64,000 nucleotides of DNA, from contig PXYT01000001.1 of assembly GCA_003023725.1 (NCBI GenBank), positions 1-64,000 of the forward strand, in the 5' to 3' direction. The position numbers were made by a program, and so were the translations under genes. This stretch comes from Sulfobacillus benefaciens. Its GTDB lineage: Bacteria > Bacillota > Sulfobacillia > Sulfobacillales > Sulfobacillaceae. The first letter of the stretch is position 1. Each line of letters begins with the position of its first letter. Below the pieces are notes generated by a model. That model had not been told where the DNA came from and made no database searches. It worked only from the letters and a program-made list of their open reading frames with translations. Shown here piece after piece: positions 18,060 to 26,930 of the stretch.

Positions 18060-19679
18060 GTGATCGTGGAGAATTCCGTGCTACAACCCAAGGAGGTCAA
18101 CGCTATCATGACCCAGGCGGCATCATTGATCGGAGAACTCGATGGGTGGATTCCTTTGTTATCTCAGGCTCCTGATGCGCTGACTCATTATTATCCCCAT
18201 TTATCCGCGGTTTATCATCGTTTAAAAGCCGGCATGGGATCCAGCCCGGACGTTTTGCTGCGTTGGATCGTCGTGCCGGCTTGCGCACCGGAAAAAGTGC
18301 TCATAGCCTCCATCGACGGTCTTTCTGATTCGCAGATGGTCGACCAGGACATTATCGCTCCGTTGTTGAAAACCACTAAGACCCCCGAATCCTGGGGCGA
18401 AGCCGTGATCACTCCGGGCCACGTTCACGCGGAAACCGAATGGGATCGAATCCTCCAAGCCCTGGCCGCGGGCAATACGTTGGTGTTTGCTCCCCGGCTT
18501 GACAAAGTCTGGGTGGTTGACACCGTCACGTATCGTCAGCGCGCCATCGATCGTCCGCAAACCGAAATTAGTGTGCGGGGGCCCGAAGACGCGTTCAATG
18601 AAGTGATCCTGACCCAGATGAATCAATTGCGTCAGCGTATCCTCGATCCGCATCTGCACTTTCAGCAGTTGACGATCGGAACACGACAGCACGCCACCGT
18701 CGCCGTTGCCTATTTGGCAGGAGTAGCCAATCCGGCCCTGGTGGCCACGTGTCTGGATCGGCTTCAAAGGGTCGACATTTCGGGTCACGCCAACGCCACC
18801 TTGATTGCGGGATTAATCCGCGATCACCCCCGGTCGATTTTTCCCACGATCCGCTCCACCGAACGGGTCGATATGGCCTGTTGGAATCTTCTCGCCGGCA
18901 AAGTGGTCATCCTCGTGGACGGGGATCCCTTCGTTCTCATCGCCCCCGCATCCCTGGCTGATTTCTACCGGACTGCCATGGATTATTCGGATGCGTGGTA
19001 TGATACCTCGTTCGTGCGAGTTATCCGTCTCGTAGCCTGGATTTTCGGTGTGTACTTTCCCGCCCTCTACATTGCCCTGACCCAGGTCAATCCGAATTTA
19101 GTGCCGGCCACGTTGCTCATTATTACTTTAGGAGATCATGCGGCGCTCCCTTTCTCCCCGTTTGTCGAGGCCATACTGATGGTTTTGGTGGTAGAGATCT
19201 TGCGGGAAGCGGCTCTGCGCCTGCCCCAAGCGATGAGTACCACTATCGGCACGGTCGGGGCCATTGTGGTCGGGACCGCGGTGGTCAAAGCAGGTTACGT
19301 GAGTCCCCAAATTATTGTCGTCATGACCCTGACGGCACTCAGCTTTTTTTCGGTGCCGGTCTACGAACTCACCGGCACCTGGCGCGTCGTCAATGGCGTA
19401 ATGTTATTGATCTCAGCGGTGTTAGGCATATTAGGCATCATGTTGGCCACTTTGTTTCTGGGCGGCCTGTTAATGTCCATGACCTCGTTCGGCACTCCCT
19501 ACCTGTCGCCTGTGGCTCCACTGCGCCTTAAGGACTGGAAAGACTATTTGATGCGGACTCCATGGGCCAGCATCCGCTCCCATCTCAGCACTTCCCGTCC
19601 CTTATCCGCAACCTGGAATGATACCCCAACCGCTCAGGAGCCGCCGAATCTGAAAAAGAGCCGGGAGCATCGTCGATGA
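18060..19679 (+). CDS. Spore germination protein, GerA family A subunit
   Basis: 539 residues. The A subunit of a nutrient germinant receptor in the spore inner membrane. It has a soluble N-terminal domain of about 300 residues (with VDGDPFVLIAPASLADFYRTAMDYSDAWY before the first membrane segment), four or more transmembrane helices (about 320-490) and a basic C-terminus. The start GTG 18060 is 5 bases from GGAGG; GTG 18066 would give the more usual spacing of 11 and cannot be excluded. The stop overlaps the next start (ATGA), so the genes are translationally coupled. A sigma-G-like promoter lies just upstream. Confidence 0.88.
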   Translation: MIVENSVLQPKEVNAIMTQAASLIGELDGWIPLLSQAPDALTHYYPHLSAVYHRLKAGMGSSPDVLLRWIVVPACAPEKVLIASIDGLSDSQMVDQDIIAPLLKTTKTPESWGEAVITPGHVHAETEWDRILQALAAGNTLVFAPRLDKVWVVDTVTYRQRAIDRPQTEISVRGPEDAFNEVILTQMNQLRQRILDPHLHFQQLTIGTRQHATVAVAYLAGVANPALVATCLDRLQRVDISGHANATLIAGLIRDHPRSIFPTIRSTERVDMACWNLLAGKVVILVDGDPFVLIAPASLADFYRTAMDYSDAWYDTSFVRVIRLVAWIFGVYFPALYIALTQVNPNLVPATLLIITLGDHAALPFSPFVEAILMVLVVEILREAALRLPQAMSTTIGTVGAIVVGTAVVKAGYVSPQIIVVMTLTALSFFSVPVYELTGTWRVVNGVMLLISAVLGILGIMLATLFLGGLLMSMTSFGTPYLSPVAPLRLKDWKDYLMRTPWASIRSHLSTSRPLSATWNDTPTAQEPPNLKKSREHRR

Positions 19680-20761
19680 TGGCACGACGTCTGGCCTGGA
19701 GTCTCAGCGGCTTGCTGGCGCTGCCTTTGAGCGGCTGCTGGGATGTTCATCCCCTGGAGGACCAAGGGATTGTCCTGGCTATCGGAGTTTCCCATGGCTC
19801 TCAGAAGGGAGCATTGCGGTGGACCTTCACGTTTCCCAACGTGACCCTGTCACCCAGTTCCCTGACGAGTGTCAAGCGCCGCGAACAGTATTACGACGTA
19901 ACGGTACACGCCTCGACGTTTGGCGACGCAGTAATGCGAGCCCAGCAAAAATCCAGCCGCATTATCTATCTCGGCCAGCTTCAAGGCCTGATCTGGCCGG
20001 ATACGCTGTCCTGGCGGCAATTATGGCCGATCGTTGCCGCGTTGAATGCCCAGGGCCCCATCCCCAAAACCTTCTGGATGATGGCGGCCACGCCTCCCTT
20101 GCAGGCTGTGATGAAATTTGTGTCTCCTCAAGTTGTGGCTCCCCGGACTTATCTGGCGACGTATTTCGATTGTGTTCATTGCCAGCCTTTTAGCCTGGCT
20201 CAGCGGGGATGGGAGTTCTGGTCCCATTCGCTCACCCCGGGTGTCAGCCCCTATGTGCCCCTGGTTAATCTGGAACATGGTAACGTGGCGATTCGCCAGA
20301 TTGTCGTCTACCCCTCCTCTGGACATCCTGTCCTGTACTCTCCACAGGAAACCGAGGGCTTTGGCTTCTTGAGTGGAAAAGTCAAGCGCGCTGCCTTGTC
20401 GGTACATTGGAACGGCCATACCGTGGAGTTGACCAAATTGCACGATGGCCGTAGCGTGTCCGTGCGAAAAGCCCCCGGTGGCATTATGGTCAATGAAACC
20501 CTCCGGGTTTCGGGATTCATCGGTGAGCCGCCCGCCGAATCATCCCCCTTGCGCAGCCAGAATCTGATCCGCCGACTCGCCCAACAACGCATTGTCACCT
20601 GGTGCCTGGCGGCCATCCGTCAGGCCAACAACACGCGCACTGATCCCTTTGGCTACGCCGCTTCCGTTCTTTGGAGCCAGGGAAAACGTACGCCATTTCT
20701 GCCGATTCATGCCCACATCACGGTCTCGGTATCTCTCAAAGGAGAAGGTATGCTGCGATGA
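19676..20761 (+). CDS. Spore germination lipoprotein, Ger(x)C family
   Basis: 361 residues. The C subunit of the germinant receptor: signal peptide and lipobox PLSGCWD followed by the characteristic CWDVHPLEDQGIVLAIGVS start of the family, and a C-terminal region as in GerAC/GerBC. It would be anchored by a diacylglycerol on the outer face of the spore inner membrane. It overlaps the preceding A subunit and the following B subunit by 4 bases each. The gene order A-C-B differs from the A-B-C of Bacillus subtilis gerA. Confidence 0.88.
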   Translation: MMARRLAWSLSGLLALPLSGCWDVHPLEDQGIVLAIGVSHGSQKGALRWTFTFPNVTLSPSSLTSVKRREQYYDVTVHASTFGDAVMRAQQKSSRIIYLGQLQGLIWPDTLSWRQLWPIVAALNAQGPIPKTFWMMAATPPLQAVMKFVSPQVVAPRTYLATYFDCVHCQPFSLAQRGWEFWSHSLTPGVSPYVPLVNLEHGNVAIRQIVVYPSSGHPVLYSPQETEGFGFLSGKVKRAALSVHWNGHTVELTKLHDGRSVSVRKAPGGIMVNETLRVSGFIGEPPAESSPLRSQNLIRRLAQQRIVTWCLAAIRQANNTRTDPFGYAASVLWSQGKRTPFLPIHAHITVSVSLKGEGMLR

Positions 20762-21882
20762 CGTCAACAGTCGAACCCATAGGGCCGCTGCAGTTCTTCT
20801 TCTTTCTCACCATGTCAATGGTCACGGGAGGCGTCTTTATCTGGCCGGAAGCCGTGCTCTCTACGGCCGGAAACAATGCTCTATGGGCCATTACCGGCAG
20901 TATTATGCTGGCCCTGGCCACCACGGCCGCTCTGTTTGTCTGGATGAGCCTGACAGGCCCAGGGATCTTCGTGGACCGCCTTCATCAAACCTGGGGATTT
21001 CTCGCTTGGCCCTGGATACTCAGTTTCTCCCTATTACGCGTTGTGCTCGACGCCGCGCTCGTGACCCTCTTTTCGCAAATGCTCAGCACCATTTTCTATC
21101 CGTTGACCCCCCTGTGGGTGTTGAAGCTCATAATTCTCGCCGAAGCCGCATGGTTTGGGGGGCGCCGGCTGACGATATTGAGCCGCAATATTCAGTTCTG
21201 GTTTCCCGTACTGGCTTTTAGTTTTTTCCTGTTGGCCTCTCTGGCTTTCGGCAATGTTCAGTCTTGGTGGGCTTTGCGGCCTTCGAGCCACGTGGTTCTC
21301 ACACCCTTGACGCAAGCGGTCATCGGCACATGGTTTCTGTGGGCTCAAACCGACGTGCTACTCACCATCTCCCATTTTATGCGTCCCGCCAGGGCCGGCT
21401 TAGTTCGGAAACTGACGGTGGCAGCCATCCTCTTCCACAGCGTTGTCATTGTCGTGATTTATATGATTACTGTGGGGGCCCTGGGACCGGAGGCCGTCAT
21501 GACTCTTCGCTGGCCACTCGTCTATGTTCTGAGCAACTTGTCGAGCCATACCTTCTATCTGAGCCGTCCCGGACTGATTATTTTGCTGACATGGACCGGG
21601 GGCATGGTATTCTTCTCGGCTTCCCACCTCTTCTGTCTCGGCATGAACCTCTCGCAGCTCGCCGCCCGCTCCTTTCGTTGGACCCCCCAAATCAGCTGGG
21701 GGGCCGCTACAGTAGAATTCGGCGGATCCTTTCTCTTGCCCAGTGCCGCCGTGGCGTCTCATGTCGTTCTGAACGTGTTCGATCCGCTTTCTCTCGTCTT
21801 GGTCAGCATTTTGTTAACCGTCTCCATCGTGATCCGCTTGGTCATGAATCGGCAAAGAATCCGGAAAAACACAACATTTTAG
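20758..21882 (+). CDS. Spore germination permease, GerAB/APC family
   Basis: 374 residues with about ten hydrophobic segments, the B subunit of the receptor. It belongs to the endospore germination permease branch of the APC transporters and binds the germinant. The N-terminus IGPLQFFFFLTMSMVTGG is typical. The start ATG 20758 overlaps the gerC stop, arguing against the longer open frame upstream. Germinant specificity cannot be read from sequence. Confidence 0.87.
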   Translation: MTSTVEPIGPLQFFFFLTMSMVTGGVFIWPEAVLSTAGNNALWAITGSIMLALATTAALFVWMSLTGPGIFVDRLHQTWGFLAWPWILSFSLLRVVLDAALVTLFSQMLSTIFYPLTPLWVLKLIILAEAAWFGGRRLTILSRNIQFWFPVLAFSFFLLASLAFGNVQSWWALRPSSHVVLTPLTQAVIGTWFLWAQTDVLLTISHFMRPARAGLVRKLTVAAILFHSVVIVVIYMITVGALGPEAVMTLRWPLVYVLSNLSSHTFYLSRPGLIILLTWTGGMVFFSASHLFCLGMNLSQLAARSFRWTPQISWGAATVEFGGSFLLPSAAVASHVVLNVFDPLSLVLVSILLTVSIVIRLVMNRQRIRKNTTF

Positions 21883-21908
21883 ATTAGAGAAACAAGGAGT
21901 GTTCATCC

Positions 21909-23393
21909 ATGGCCACCGTTATCACGGCATCCGAGGGGATTGTGCTCATCACCGTCTTAAGTACGCTCGTCACGTTTACCGTAGTCATTGTGGGCGGGTG
22001 GTGGGGAATTCGGCGATTGTCCCGGCATCTCGAACATTTGGCGGGAACCGTTCCCCGAACGAACCTTTTCGAGCTCTTTTTCATGCTCAAATCCTGGTCA
22101 TGGCGGGAGATTCTTTTGACACTGCAGCGTTCCGAGACCGGAAAAGGAGCGCAGCATCCCATGGGGTCGGTTGTCACCGACACTCCTTGGCTGGATCAAC
22201 TGGCTTTCGACCCGGTAACCCTGGACCCCAGTCCTCCTGTGCCTAAAGATATCTCGCTGCGGGTGACAATTGGGCCCCGGGCCAAAAAACCGTTGGTGCT
22301 GGAACTTCCTGTGCTCGTCGCCCCTATGGGATACGGCGTGGGATTAACAGCAGCAGCCAAAACCGCCTTGGCCCAAGTGGCAGCCCTCGCCGGAACGGCC
22401 ACATCGTCCGGCGAAGGACCCTTCTTGCCGGAAGAACGGGCATATGCCCACAAGTGGATTTTGCAATGGTCGCAAGGCCCGTGGAATCACCAAAAGGAGG
22501 TGGTCCGGCTCGCAGACATGGTGGAAATTCATCTGGGCCAGGGGGCCGAAGGTCAAATTCATATCTCTCGGCACAAACATTTGCCGCGCCGGCTTAAGCG
22601 TATGGTTCAAGGGAAATCGGTGGTGATTCGCGGCGGAACGCCTCCTCTTCCGTACTTGTTCACTCATCTCAAACGGATAAACCCTGACATTCCCATCGGC
22701 GTCAAATTGATCGCCAGCAACCATATTGAGAAGGACCTGCAAATCCTGATGCGCTGGCCCGTAGATGTCATTACCGTGGATGGTCAGGAGGCGGCCAGCC
22801 AAAACAGTCCCGCCGTGATTTCCGATCACTTCGGCATCCCTACAGTCTGGGCCGTGATCAGAGCTCGGCGGTGGCTTAAACGCCACCACATCCATCACAT
22901 CACTCTGATTGCCTCTGGCGGCGTTAAAGGGGCTGCGGACATTGCCAAACTTATCGCTTTGGGTGCCGATGCGGTGGCGCTGGGATCACCCCTCCTTTTG
23001 GCGGTCAGCCACGAGCAGCTTTCGAAATTCTTGCCCTTGTCCTGGCACGGGCCAAGCCGGCTGGTGTTTGCCGACCATTCTTCTCACATGGCCGCCCGTT
23101 TTGATGTGGGACAGGCCGTCCATCACGCTGTCAACTGGTTCACATCCACAGCCGACGAATTGCGAACCATTCTGGAAGCATTAGGTCTGGACAAAGTCGC
23201 AGCACTAAATCCCGGCCTTCTTATCGCCAAAACCGAGAACGCTGCCCCGTTATTGGCTGTGTCCCGACTAGAAGTCCCGTTCCTTGTAACCCAGTTGGCT
23301 GGATTGACCGACAGCTATAAAGAACTAAACCATTGCCTTCTCGAACAATACCGCTTACTGCGAACTCAAAAGGAGAGGATATCCGGTGCATAA
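21909..23393 (+). CDS. Membrane-anchored FMN-binding glutamate-synthase-family protein
   Basis: 494 residues. One N-terminal transmembrane helix (about 10-35), then the FMN/synthase barrel of the GltB family: LVAPMGYGVGLT, GTATSSGEGP, DMVEIHLGQGAEG and the FMN-phosphate segment LIASGGVKGAADIAKLIALGADAVALGSPLL. In glutamate synthase this domain makes glutamate from 2-oxoglutarate and ammonia. Here the only cysteine is near the C-terminus, so the 3Fe-4S cluster ligands of true GltB are missing, and there is no glutaminase domain. It follows the ger genes by 26 bases with AAGGAG and overlaps the next gene, so it is probably cotranscribed with the germinant receptor. Its reaction is unknown. Confidence 0.8.
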   Translation: MATVITASEGIVLITVLSTLVTFTVVIVGGWWGIRRLSRHLEHLAGTVPRTNLFELFFMLKSWSWREILLTLQRSETGKGAQHPMGSVVTDTPWLDQLAFDPVTLDPSPPVPKDISLRVTIGPRAKKPLVLELPVLVAPMGYGVGLTAAAKTALAQVAALAGTATSSGEGPFLPEERAYAHKWILQWSQGPWNHQKEVVRLADMVEIHLGQGAEGQIHISRHKHLPRRLKRMVQGKSVVIRGGTPPLPYLFTHLKRINPDIPIGVKLIASNHIEKDLQILMRWPVDVITVDGQEAASQNSPAVISDHFGIPTVWAVIRARRWLKRHHIHHITLIASGGVKGAADIAKLIALGADAVALGSPLLLAVSHEQLSKFLPLSWHGPSRLVFADHSSHMAARFDVGQAVHHAVNWFTSTADELRTILEALGLDKVAALNPGLLIAKTENAAPLLAVSRLEVPFLVTQLAGLTDSYKELNHCLLEQYRLLRTQKERISGA

Positions 23394-24555
23394 CGTGGTC
23401 GTGCTGGGATCGCGATTTGGAGGATCGGCTACCGCCTACTGGCTCTCCAAACTGTTTGAACGTCGTGAAATTACGGTCACCATCGTGGATCAATGGACTT
23501 TGATGACATACCGGCCCGCTCTTGTCCGCGTGGCCGCGGGCCATCCAGCTCAGGCCGACAACTGGCACATTCCCATGGTCCGCCGCTACCAGCGGGCGGG
23601 GTTTCGGTTTATACGGGACACGGCGTATCAAATCGACCCCCGTGCCCAAAAAATCCATCTGGCCACTCATCCTCCACTCCCATATGACACCGTTTTCGTG
23701 GCCACGGGGGCCGATCCTGCCTGGGAAGCCATCGACGGGTTAGGGCCCCATCATGGCGGGGTGTGTGAAGACTATCTGGCCCGCCAAACCGCATATGCCC
23801 TGTCCAAGACTGCGGGGCCTATAGTCGTCGGCGTCGGCCCCTTATATTATTCAGGTAGTCCGGTTCGGCTGCGGGCGTCCCTGGATGTTCCTGCGCTGGA
23901 GGTGGCCTTTCTTCTCGATGCCTGGCTCAGCAAGCATCGCCGGCGTCAGGACATTCCTATTACGGTGATCACTCCCGCTTGCGTTCCCGGTGAATCTTTG
24001 GGCCCCAAAAGTCAGGCCATACTGACCCGCGAATTGGAGCGACGCCAAATTCAGCTCATTGCCGAATCCAAGGTCGAGCAAGTCGGCGACTCCCATATAA
24101 CCCTCTACCCCCAGCGTGTGATAAAGGCCGATCAGATGATCTGGATCCCCCCTTATCACGGATCTCAACTAGCTCGCCGCAGCGGCCTGGATGATGGCTG
24201 GGGATGGATCCCCACGGACAAGTATTGCCGTCACGAGAAATGGTCCAACGTTTATGCCGTGGGCGACATCAACCGCTCCGCACTGCCAAAACTGGGCCAT
24301 ATTGCCATGTTACAGGCAAAGGTTGCTGTCCATGCATTGTGGGCAGCCATGCATCACAAGTCTGCACAACCTTTTACTCCTTTTGTTCTGCATGTAATCT
24401 GGACGGGCCACGGCCGGGGACTCTTTACCCTCAGTGACATTTTATATGGGGGAAAGCGGGACTGGGTCTATTTCGGAGCACCTGCATCCCTAGCCAAAAC
24501 GGCGTTTAACGCAAGCTACCGCTTTTTTTCCGGCTGGATGCCGATTATGCCTTAG
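23386..24555 (+). CDS. FAD-dependent oxidoreductase, SQR/NDH-2-like
   Basis: 389 residues. Rossmann FAD motif at the extreme N-terminus (VVVLGSRFGGSATAYWL), a central VFVATGAD, and VYAVGDIN binding the flavin ribityl. The overall pattern is that of type II NADH dehydrogenases and sulfide:quinone oxidoreductases, which reduce membrane quinone. Cysteines are present (in CEDYLARQ, TPACVPGE and YCRHEKW), but whether they form the SQR active-site pair needs alignment. The GTG start overlaps the previous stop by 8 bases, and no ribosome binding site separates them beyond AAAGGAGAGG in the previous gene. It is the last gene of the ger unit. Confidence 0.75.
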   Translation: MHNVVVLGSRFGGSATAYWLSKLFERREITVTIVDQWTLMTYRPALVRVAAGHPAQADNWHIPMVRRYQRAGFRFIRDTAYQIDPRAQKIHLATHPPLPYDTVFVATGADPAWEAIDGLGPHHGGVCEDYLARQTAYALSKTAGPIVVGVGPLYYSGSPVRLRASLDVPALEVAFLLDAWLSKHRRRQDIPITVITPACVPGESLGPKSQAILTRELERRQIQLIAESKVEQVGDSHITLYPQRVIKADQMIWIPPYHGSQLARRSGLDDGWGWIPTDKYCRHEKWSNVYAVGDINRSALPKLGHIAMLQAKVAVHALWAAMHHKSAQPFTPFVLHVIWTGHGRGLFTLSDILYGGKRDWVYFGAPASLAKTAFNASYRFFSGWMPIMP

Positions 24556-24936
24556 AAAAATGAGCAGCACTGTTCCCCGGGGCTACCAGCTTTAGGGGTG
24601 GGGTAATGACACGATGACATCTCCTCCTCAACGCCTACGCCATCATACGCGATTTTCCGCATCACCTCTCACCGCAGAGTCCCGCTTGTGGCATGGTCAA
24701 AGACCGAGCGAAACCGCCTTTTAGACGCGTCGCAGCCCTCAAGCACCGCTGAAATATGTCACGACTTGTGGACCACAGGCGTGATGGCGCCATCTTAAGT
24801 CCTCTTCATTCAAAGAACCCCCGGTACATCTCCAATGGTGAATAGGAATCCAGCATGACATCTCTCGCACAATCAGAGGAGCCTGTCACCCCATCGCCTG
24901 AACATTTCACGGCAAAAAAGAGGAATCGGTCTATTG
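24556..24936. other. Intergenic stretch before the diguanylate cyclase
   Basis: 381 bases without a gene. No c-di-GMP riboswitch signature or clear terminator was found. Only the AAGAGG site before the next start stands out. Confidence 0.45.
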
Positions 24937-25761
24937 ATGTCAAATAATTACAATATGATGAACAGATTTATGCGTATGCGTTACCAGGATTCTGGTAGAT
25001 CCCACCAAATGGACAGTCGGCTCGGCCAAAAATCACGGTCGCGGCGAAACACGTGGGCGGCATGGTTACTGACGCTCCTTAGCTTTTTGGTCTACATGGC
25101 CGTATCCGACTGGACGGGGCGAGGGCAAGTAATAGCCCATCGAGCGGGACAAACCAATGTGGTTGCCTGGCTGACAGTGTTAGAAATTATCGCGACTGTC
25201 TTATTCGCACTGGGTATTTTTGTCGTTGAATATGCCTTCCTCGTGCGCCCCTGGCGGTGGTCTGCACAGCATGACGCACTCACAAGTCTTCTGAATCAAG
25301 GAGCTTTTTGGGCCACTGCCCAAAATCTCTGGCACCGTTACCGCGACAAGACTTCCGTAACGATCATGATCGCCGACGTGGATCATTTTAAATCAATTAA
25401 TGACGAATATGGCCATCTGCAAGGTGATCAGGTCTTAATGCATATCGGCCATGTCCTCGGTCAACCCGGTTCGTCGACGGCGGTCGTCGGACGCATAGGC
25501 GGCGAAGAATTTGCCGCGCTTTGGGTCGGATCACCTTCCAACGACGTCTATCGCACCGCCGAATACTGGTCCGGGCAGATACAAAGCATCGAATGTCCGG
25601 AAGGCATTAGTCATGTCACCATTTCGGTTGGCATTGCAACTGCTCACCCTTCAGCCGTAGAGACCTTGCAATCATTGGAATCGCTGGCACGTCATGCGGA
25701 CAAAGCATTATATCGGGCCAAGACCAATGGCCGCAACCGTATCGAAACCATCCAATGCTAA
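24937..25761 (+). CDS. Diguanylate cyclase (GGDEF) with two membrane helices
   Basis: About 274 residues. Two hydrophobic helices (about 37-55 and 73-100), then a GGDEF domain starting at HDALTSLLNQGAFW. The metal-binding DVDHFKSINDEYGH and signature GGEEF are both present, so cyclic-di-GMP synthesis is expected. The I-site RxxD is not evident before GGEEF. Start: ATG 24937, or the adjacent TTG 24934; AAGAGG is 10-13 bases away. There is no sensory domain apart from the membrane part. Confidence 0.85.
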   Translation: MSNNYNMMNRFMRMRYQDSGRSHQMDSRLGQKSRSRRNTWAAWLLTLLSFLVYMAVSDWTGRGQVIAHRAGQTNVVAWLTVLEIIATVLFALGIFVVEYAFLVRPWRWSAQHDALTSLLNQGAFWATAQNLWHRYRDKTSVTIMIADVDHFKSINDEYGHLQGDQVLMHIGHVLGQPGSSTAVVGRIGGEEFAALWVGSPSNDVYRTAEYWSGQIQSIECPEGISHVTISVGIATAHPSAVETLQSLESLARHADKALYRAKTNGRNRIETIQC

Positions 25762-25936
25762 AGAGATTGGTGTCCTGACTGAAGTCTTACTCAGTCGATG
25801 GCCGACAACACGACAACCATATCCACTTTCCCGTTCTACCCGGATAAATCGAGTCTCCTCACGATCCTCTCATTCACGGCATGTTAAAATAAGAATGGAT
25901 AAAAGAGTTGGGATTTTTCTCGGGGAGGGATCCAGG

Positions 25937-26197
25937 ATGAAATTTACGTTTAACGATGACACGATTTTCGATTTTGACCGATTCGACGCGGGAATTCAGG
26001 ATTTGCTGCACCGGGTGCTGCCCTTTGCTTCATTCTCGCAGGAAAGTTTAGGGAAACTCGATGATTTTACCTTAAGATCGATGCTAAGGCGTCTCAGTGC
26101 CCGTCGGGATACCCTAAATGATGCTATTGATATGATTCAACAAGAGCTCACCAAACGGCAAAATCCACCGGGCGGCGACCCGCCCGCCACCATGTAA
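25937..26197 (+). CDS. Small protein of unknown function
   Basis: 86 residues, acidic N-terminal half (MKFTFNDDTIFDFDRFD) followed by a predicted helical part (FTLRSMLRRLSARRDTLNDAIDMIQQELTKRQ). GGAGGG lies about 8 bases before ATG 25937, and a strong terminator follows the stop. I do not recognise a family. The clear translation start and terminator make it a likely real gene; the longer open frame upstream lacks a ribosome binding site. Confidence 0.6.
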   Translation: MKFTFNDDTIFDFDRFDAGIQDLLHRVLPFASFSQESLGKLDDFTLRSMLRRLSARRDTLNDAIDMIQQELTKRQNPPGGDPPATM

Positions 26198-26210
26198 ATC
26201 ACGCGGACGC

Positions 26211-26246
26211 CAAGCTAAACGGCCCCAGGCTGTTTAGCTTGATTTA
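26211..26246 (+). terminator. Terminator after the small protein gene
   Basis: A 10-bp stem CAAGCTAAAC/GTTTAGCTTG around an 11-base GC-rich loop, followed by ATTT, 14 bases after the stop codon. Both the stem and its position fit an intrinsic terminator. Confidence 0.75.
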
Positions 26247-26464
26247 GACGTGGCGCTTAGGGTTTTGCGGTGTTACTGGCTTTGATTGAACCGGGGATTT
26301 TTCTCCAATTTCGTTGTGTTTCAAATGGGGTAAGCTAGGCCTGCGGGCCGCCCATCAATGTCCGACCGTGGCTACTGAAACCGTCACGTCTCCCTTAACG
26401 CCAGGACATCTCTTCACACAAAAACCATCCCCTTCACGATTAGCCCAGGAACAGGATGCCAGCA

Positions 26465-26504
26465 GTTACTATGGGCCTTGAGGTTGCTTTCGGCCCATAG
26501 TAAC
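26465..26504. repeat. Perfect 13-bp inverted repeat, no T tract
   Basis: GTTACTATGGGCC (26465-26477) and its exact reverse complement (26492-26504) flank a 14-base spacer. Neither strand has a run of T afterwards, so it is not an ordinary terminator. No flanking gene explains it. Confidence 0.8.
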
Positions 26505-26930
26505 CAAACATTCGCCAAATGCATGCCGGAAGGCAAGGGGCAAAACCTTGTACAACACCGTGATTGTCATCTAAACTCCCTTAGTGTGCTGGCAAACGAA
26601 ATTATGATACCAGAGCCCTTTCCCCCTCCCCTAAATGACTTCCTTACCGACCAAGACCCCGAAAACCGAAACCGCAGGTCATTACGAATTGACATTTGTT
26701 CCGAAATTGGTTTTTATAACGGTGGTCGATTCGTACAGGTCTACACGATCCGTGAGATTTACAGGGAAGAGCATACCGGATTTCACCCCATCTGCCGTCA
26801 GGCTGTGGCCTGGAGTGGTGATTCCACGACAAAGTGAATTAAATACCTCTTGGCGAATCCCAGTGGCCCTGAGTATTGTGCGGAATCATCTCTTGAGAGC
26901 ACAGCACCAAGAAAGGAAAGGAACAAAGAC

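Larger units (their letters stand above)
26198..26930. other. Intergenic stretch with two strong stem-loops
   Basis: About 730 bases. It holds the terminator at 26211-26246 and an unexplained perfect inverted repeat at 26465-26504. Open frames at 26478-26837 and 26635-26946 overlap each other and have no start signal or recognisable product. Upstream of ATG 26931, TTGGCG (26849-26854) and TATTGT (26873-26878), 18 bases apart, are a candidate promoter. Confidence 0.45.
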
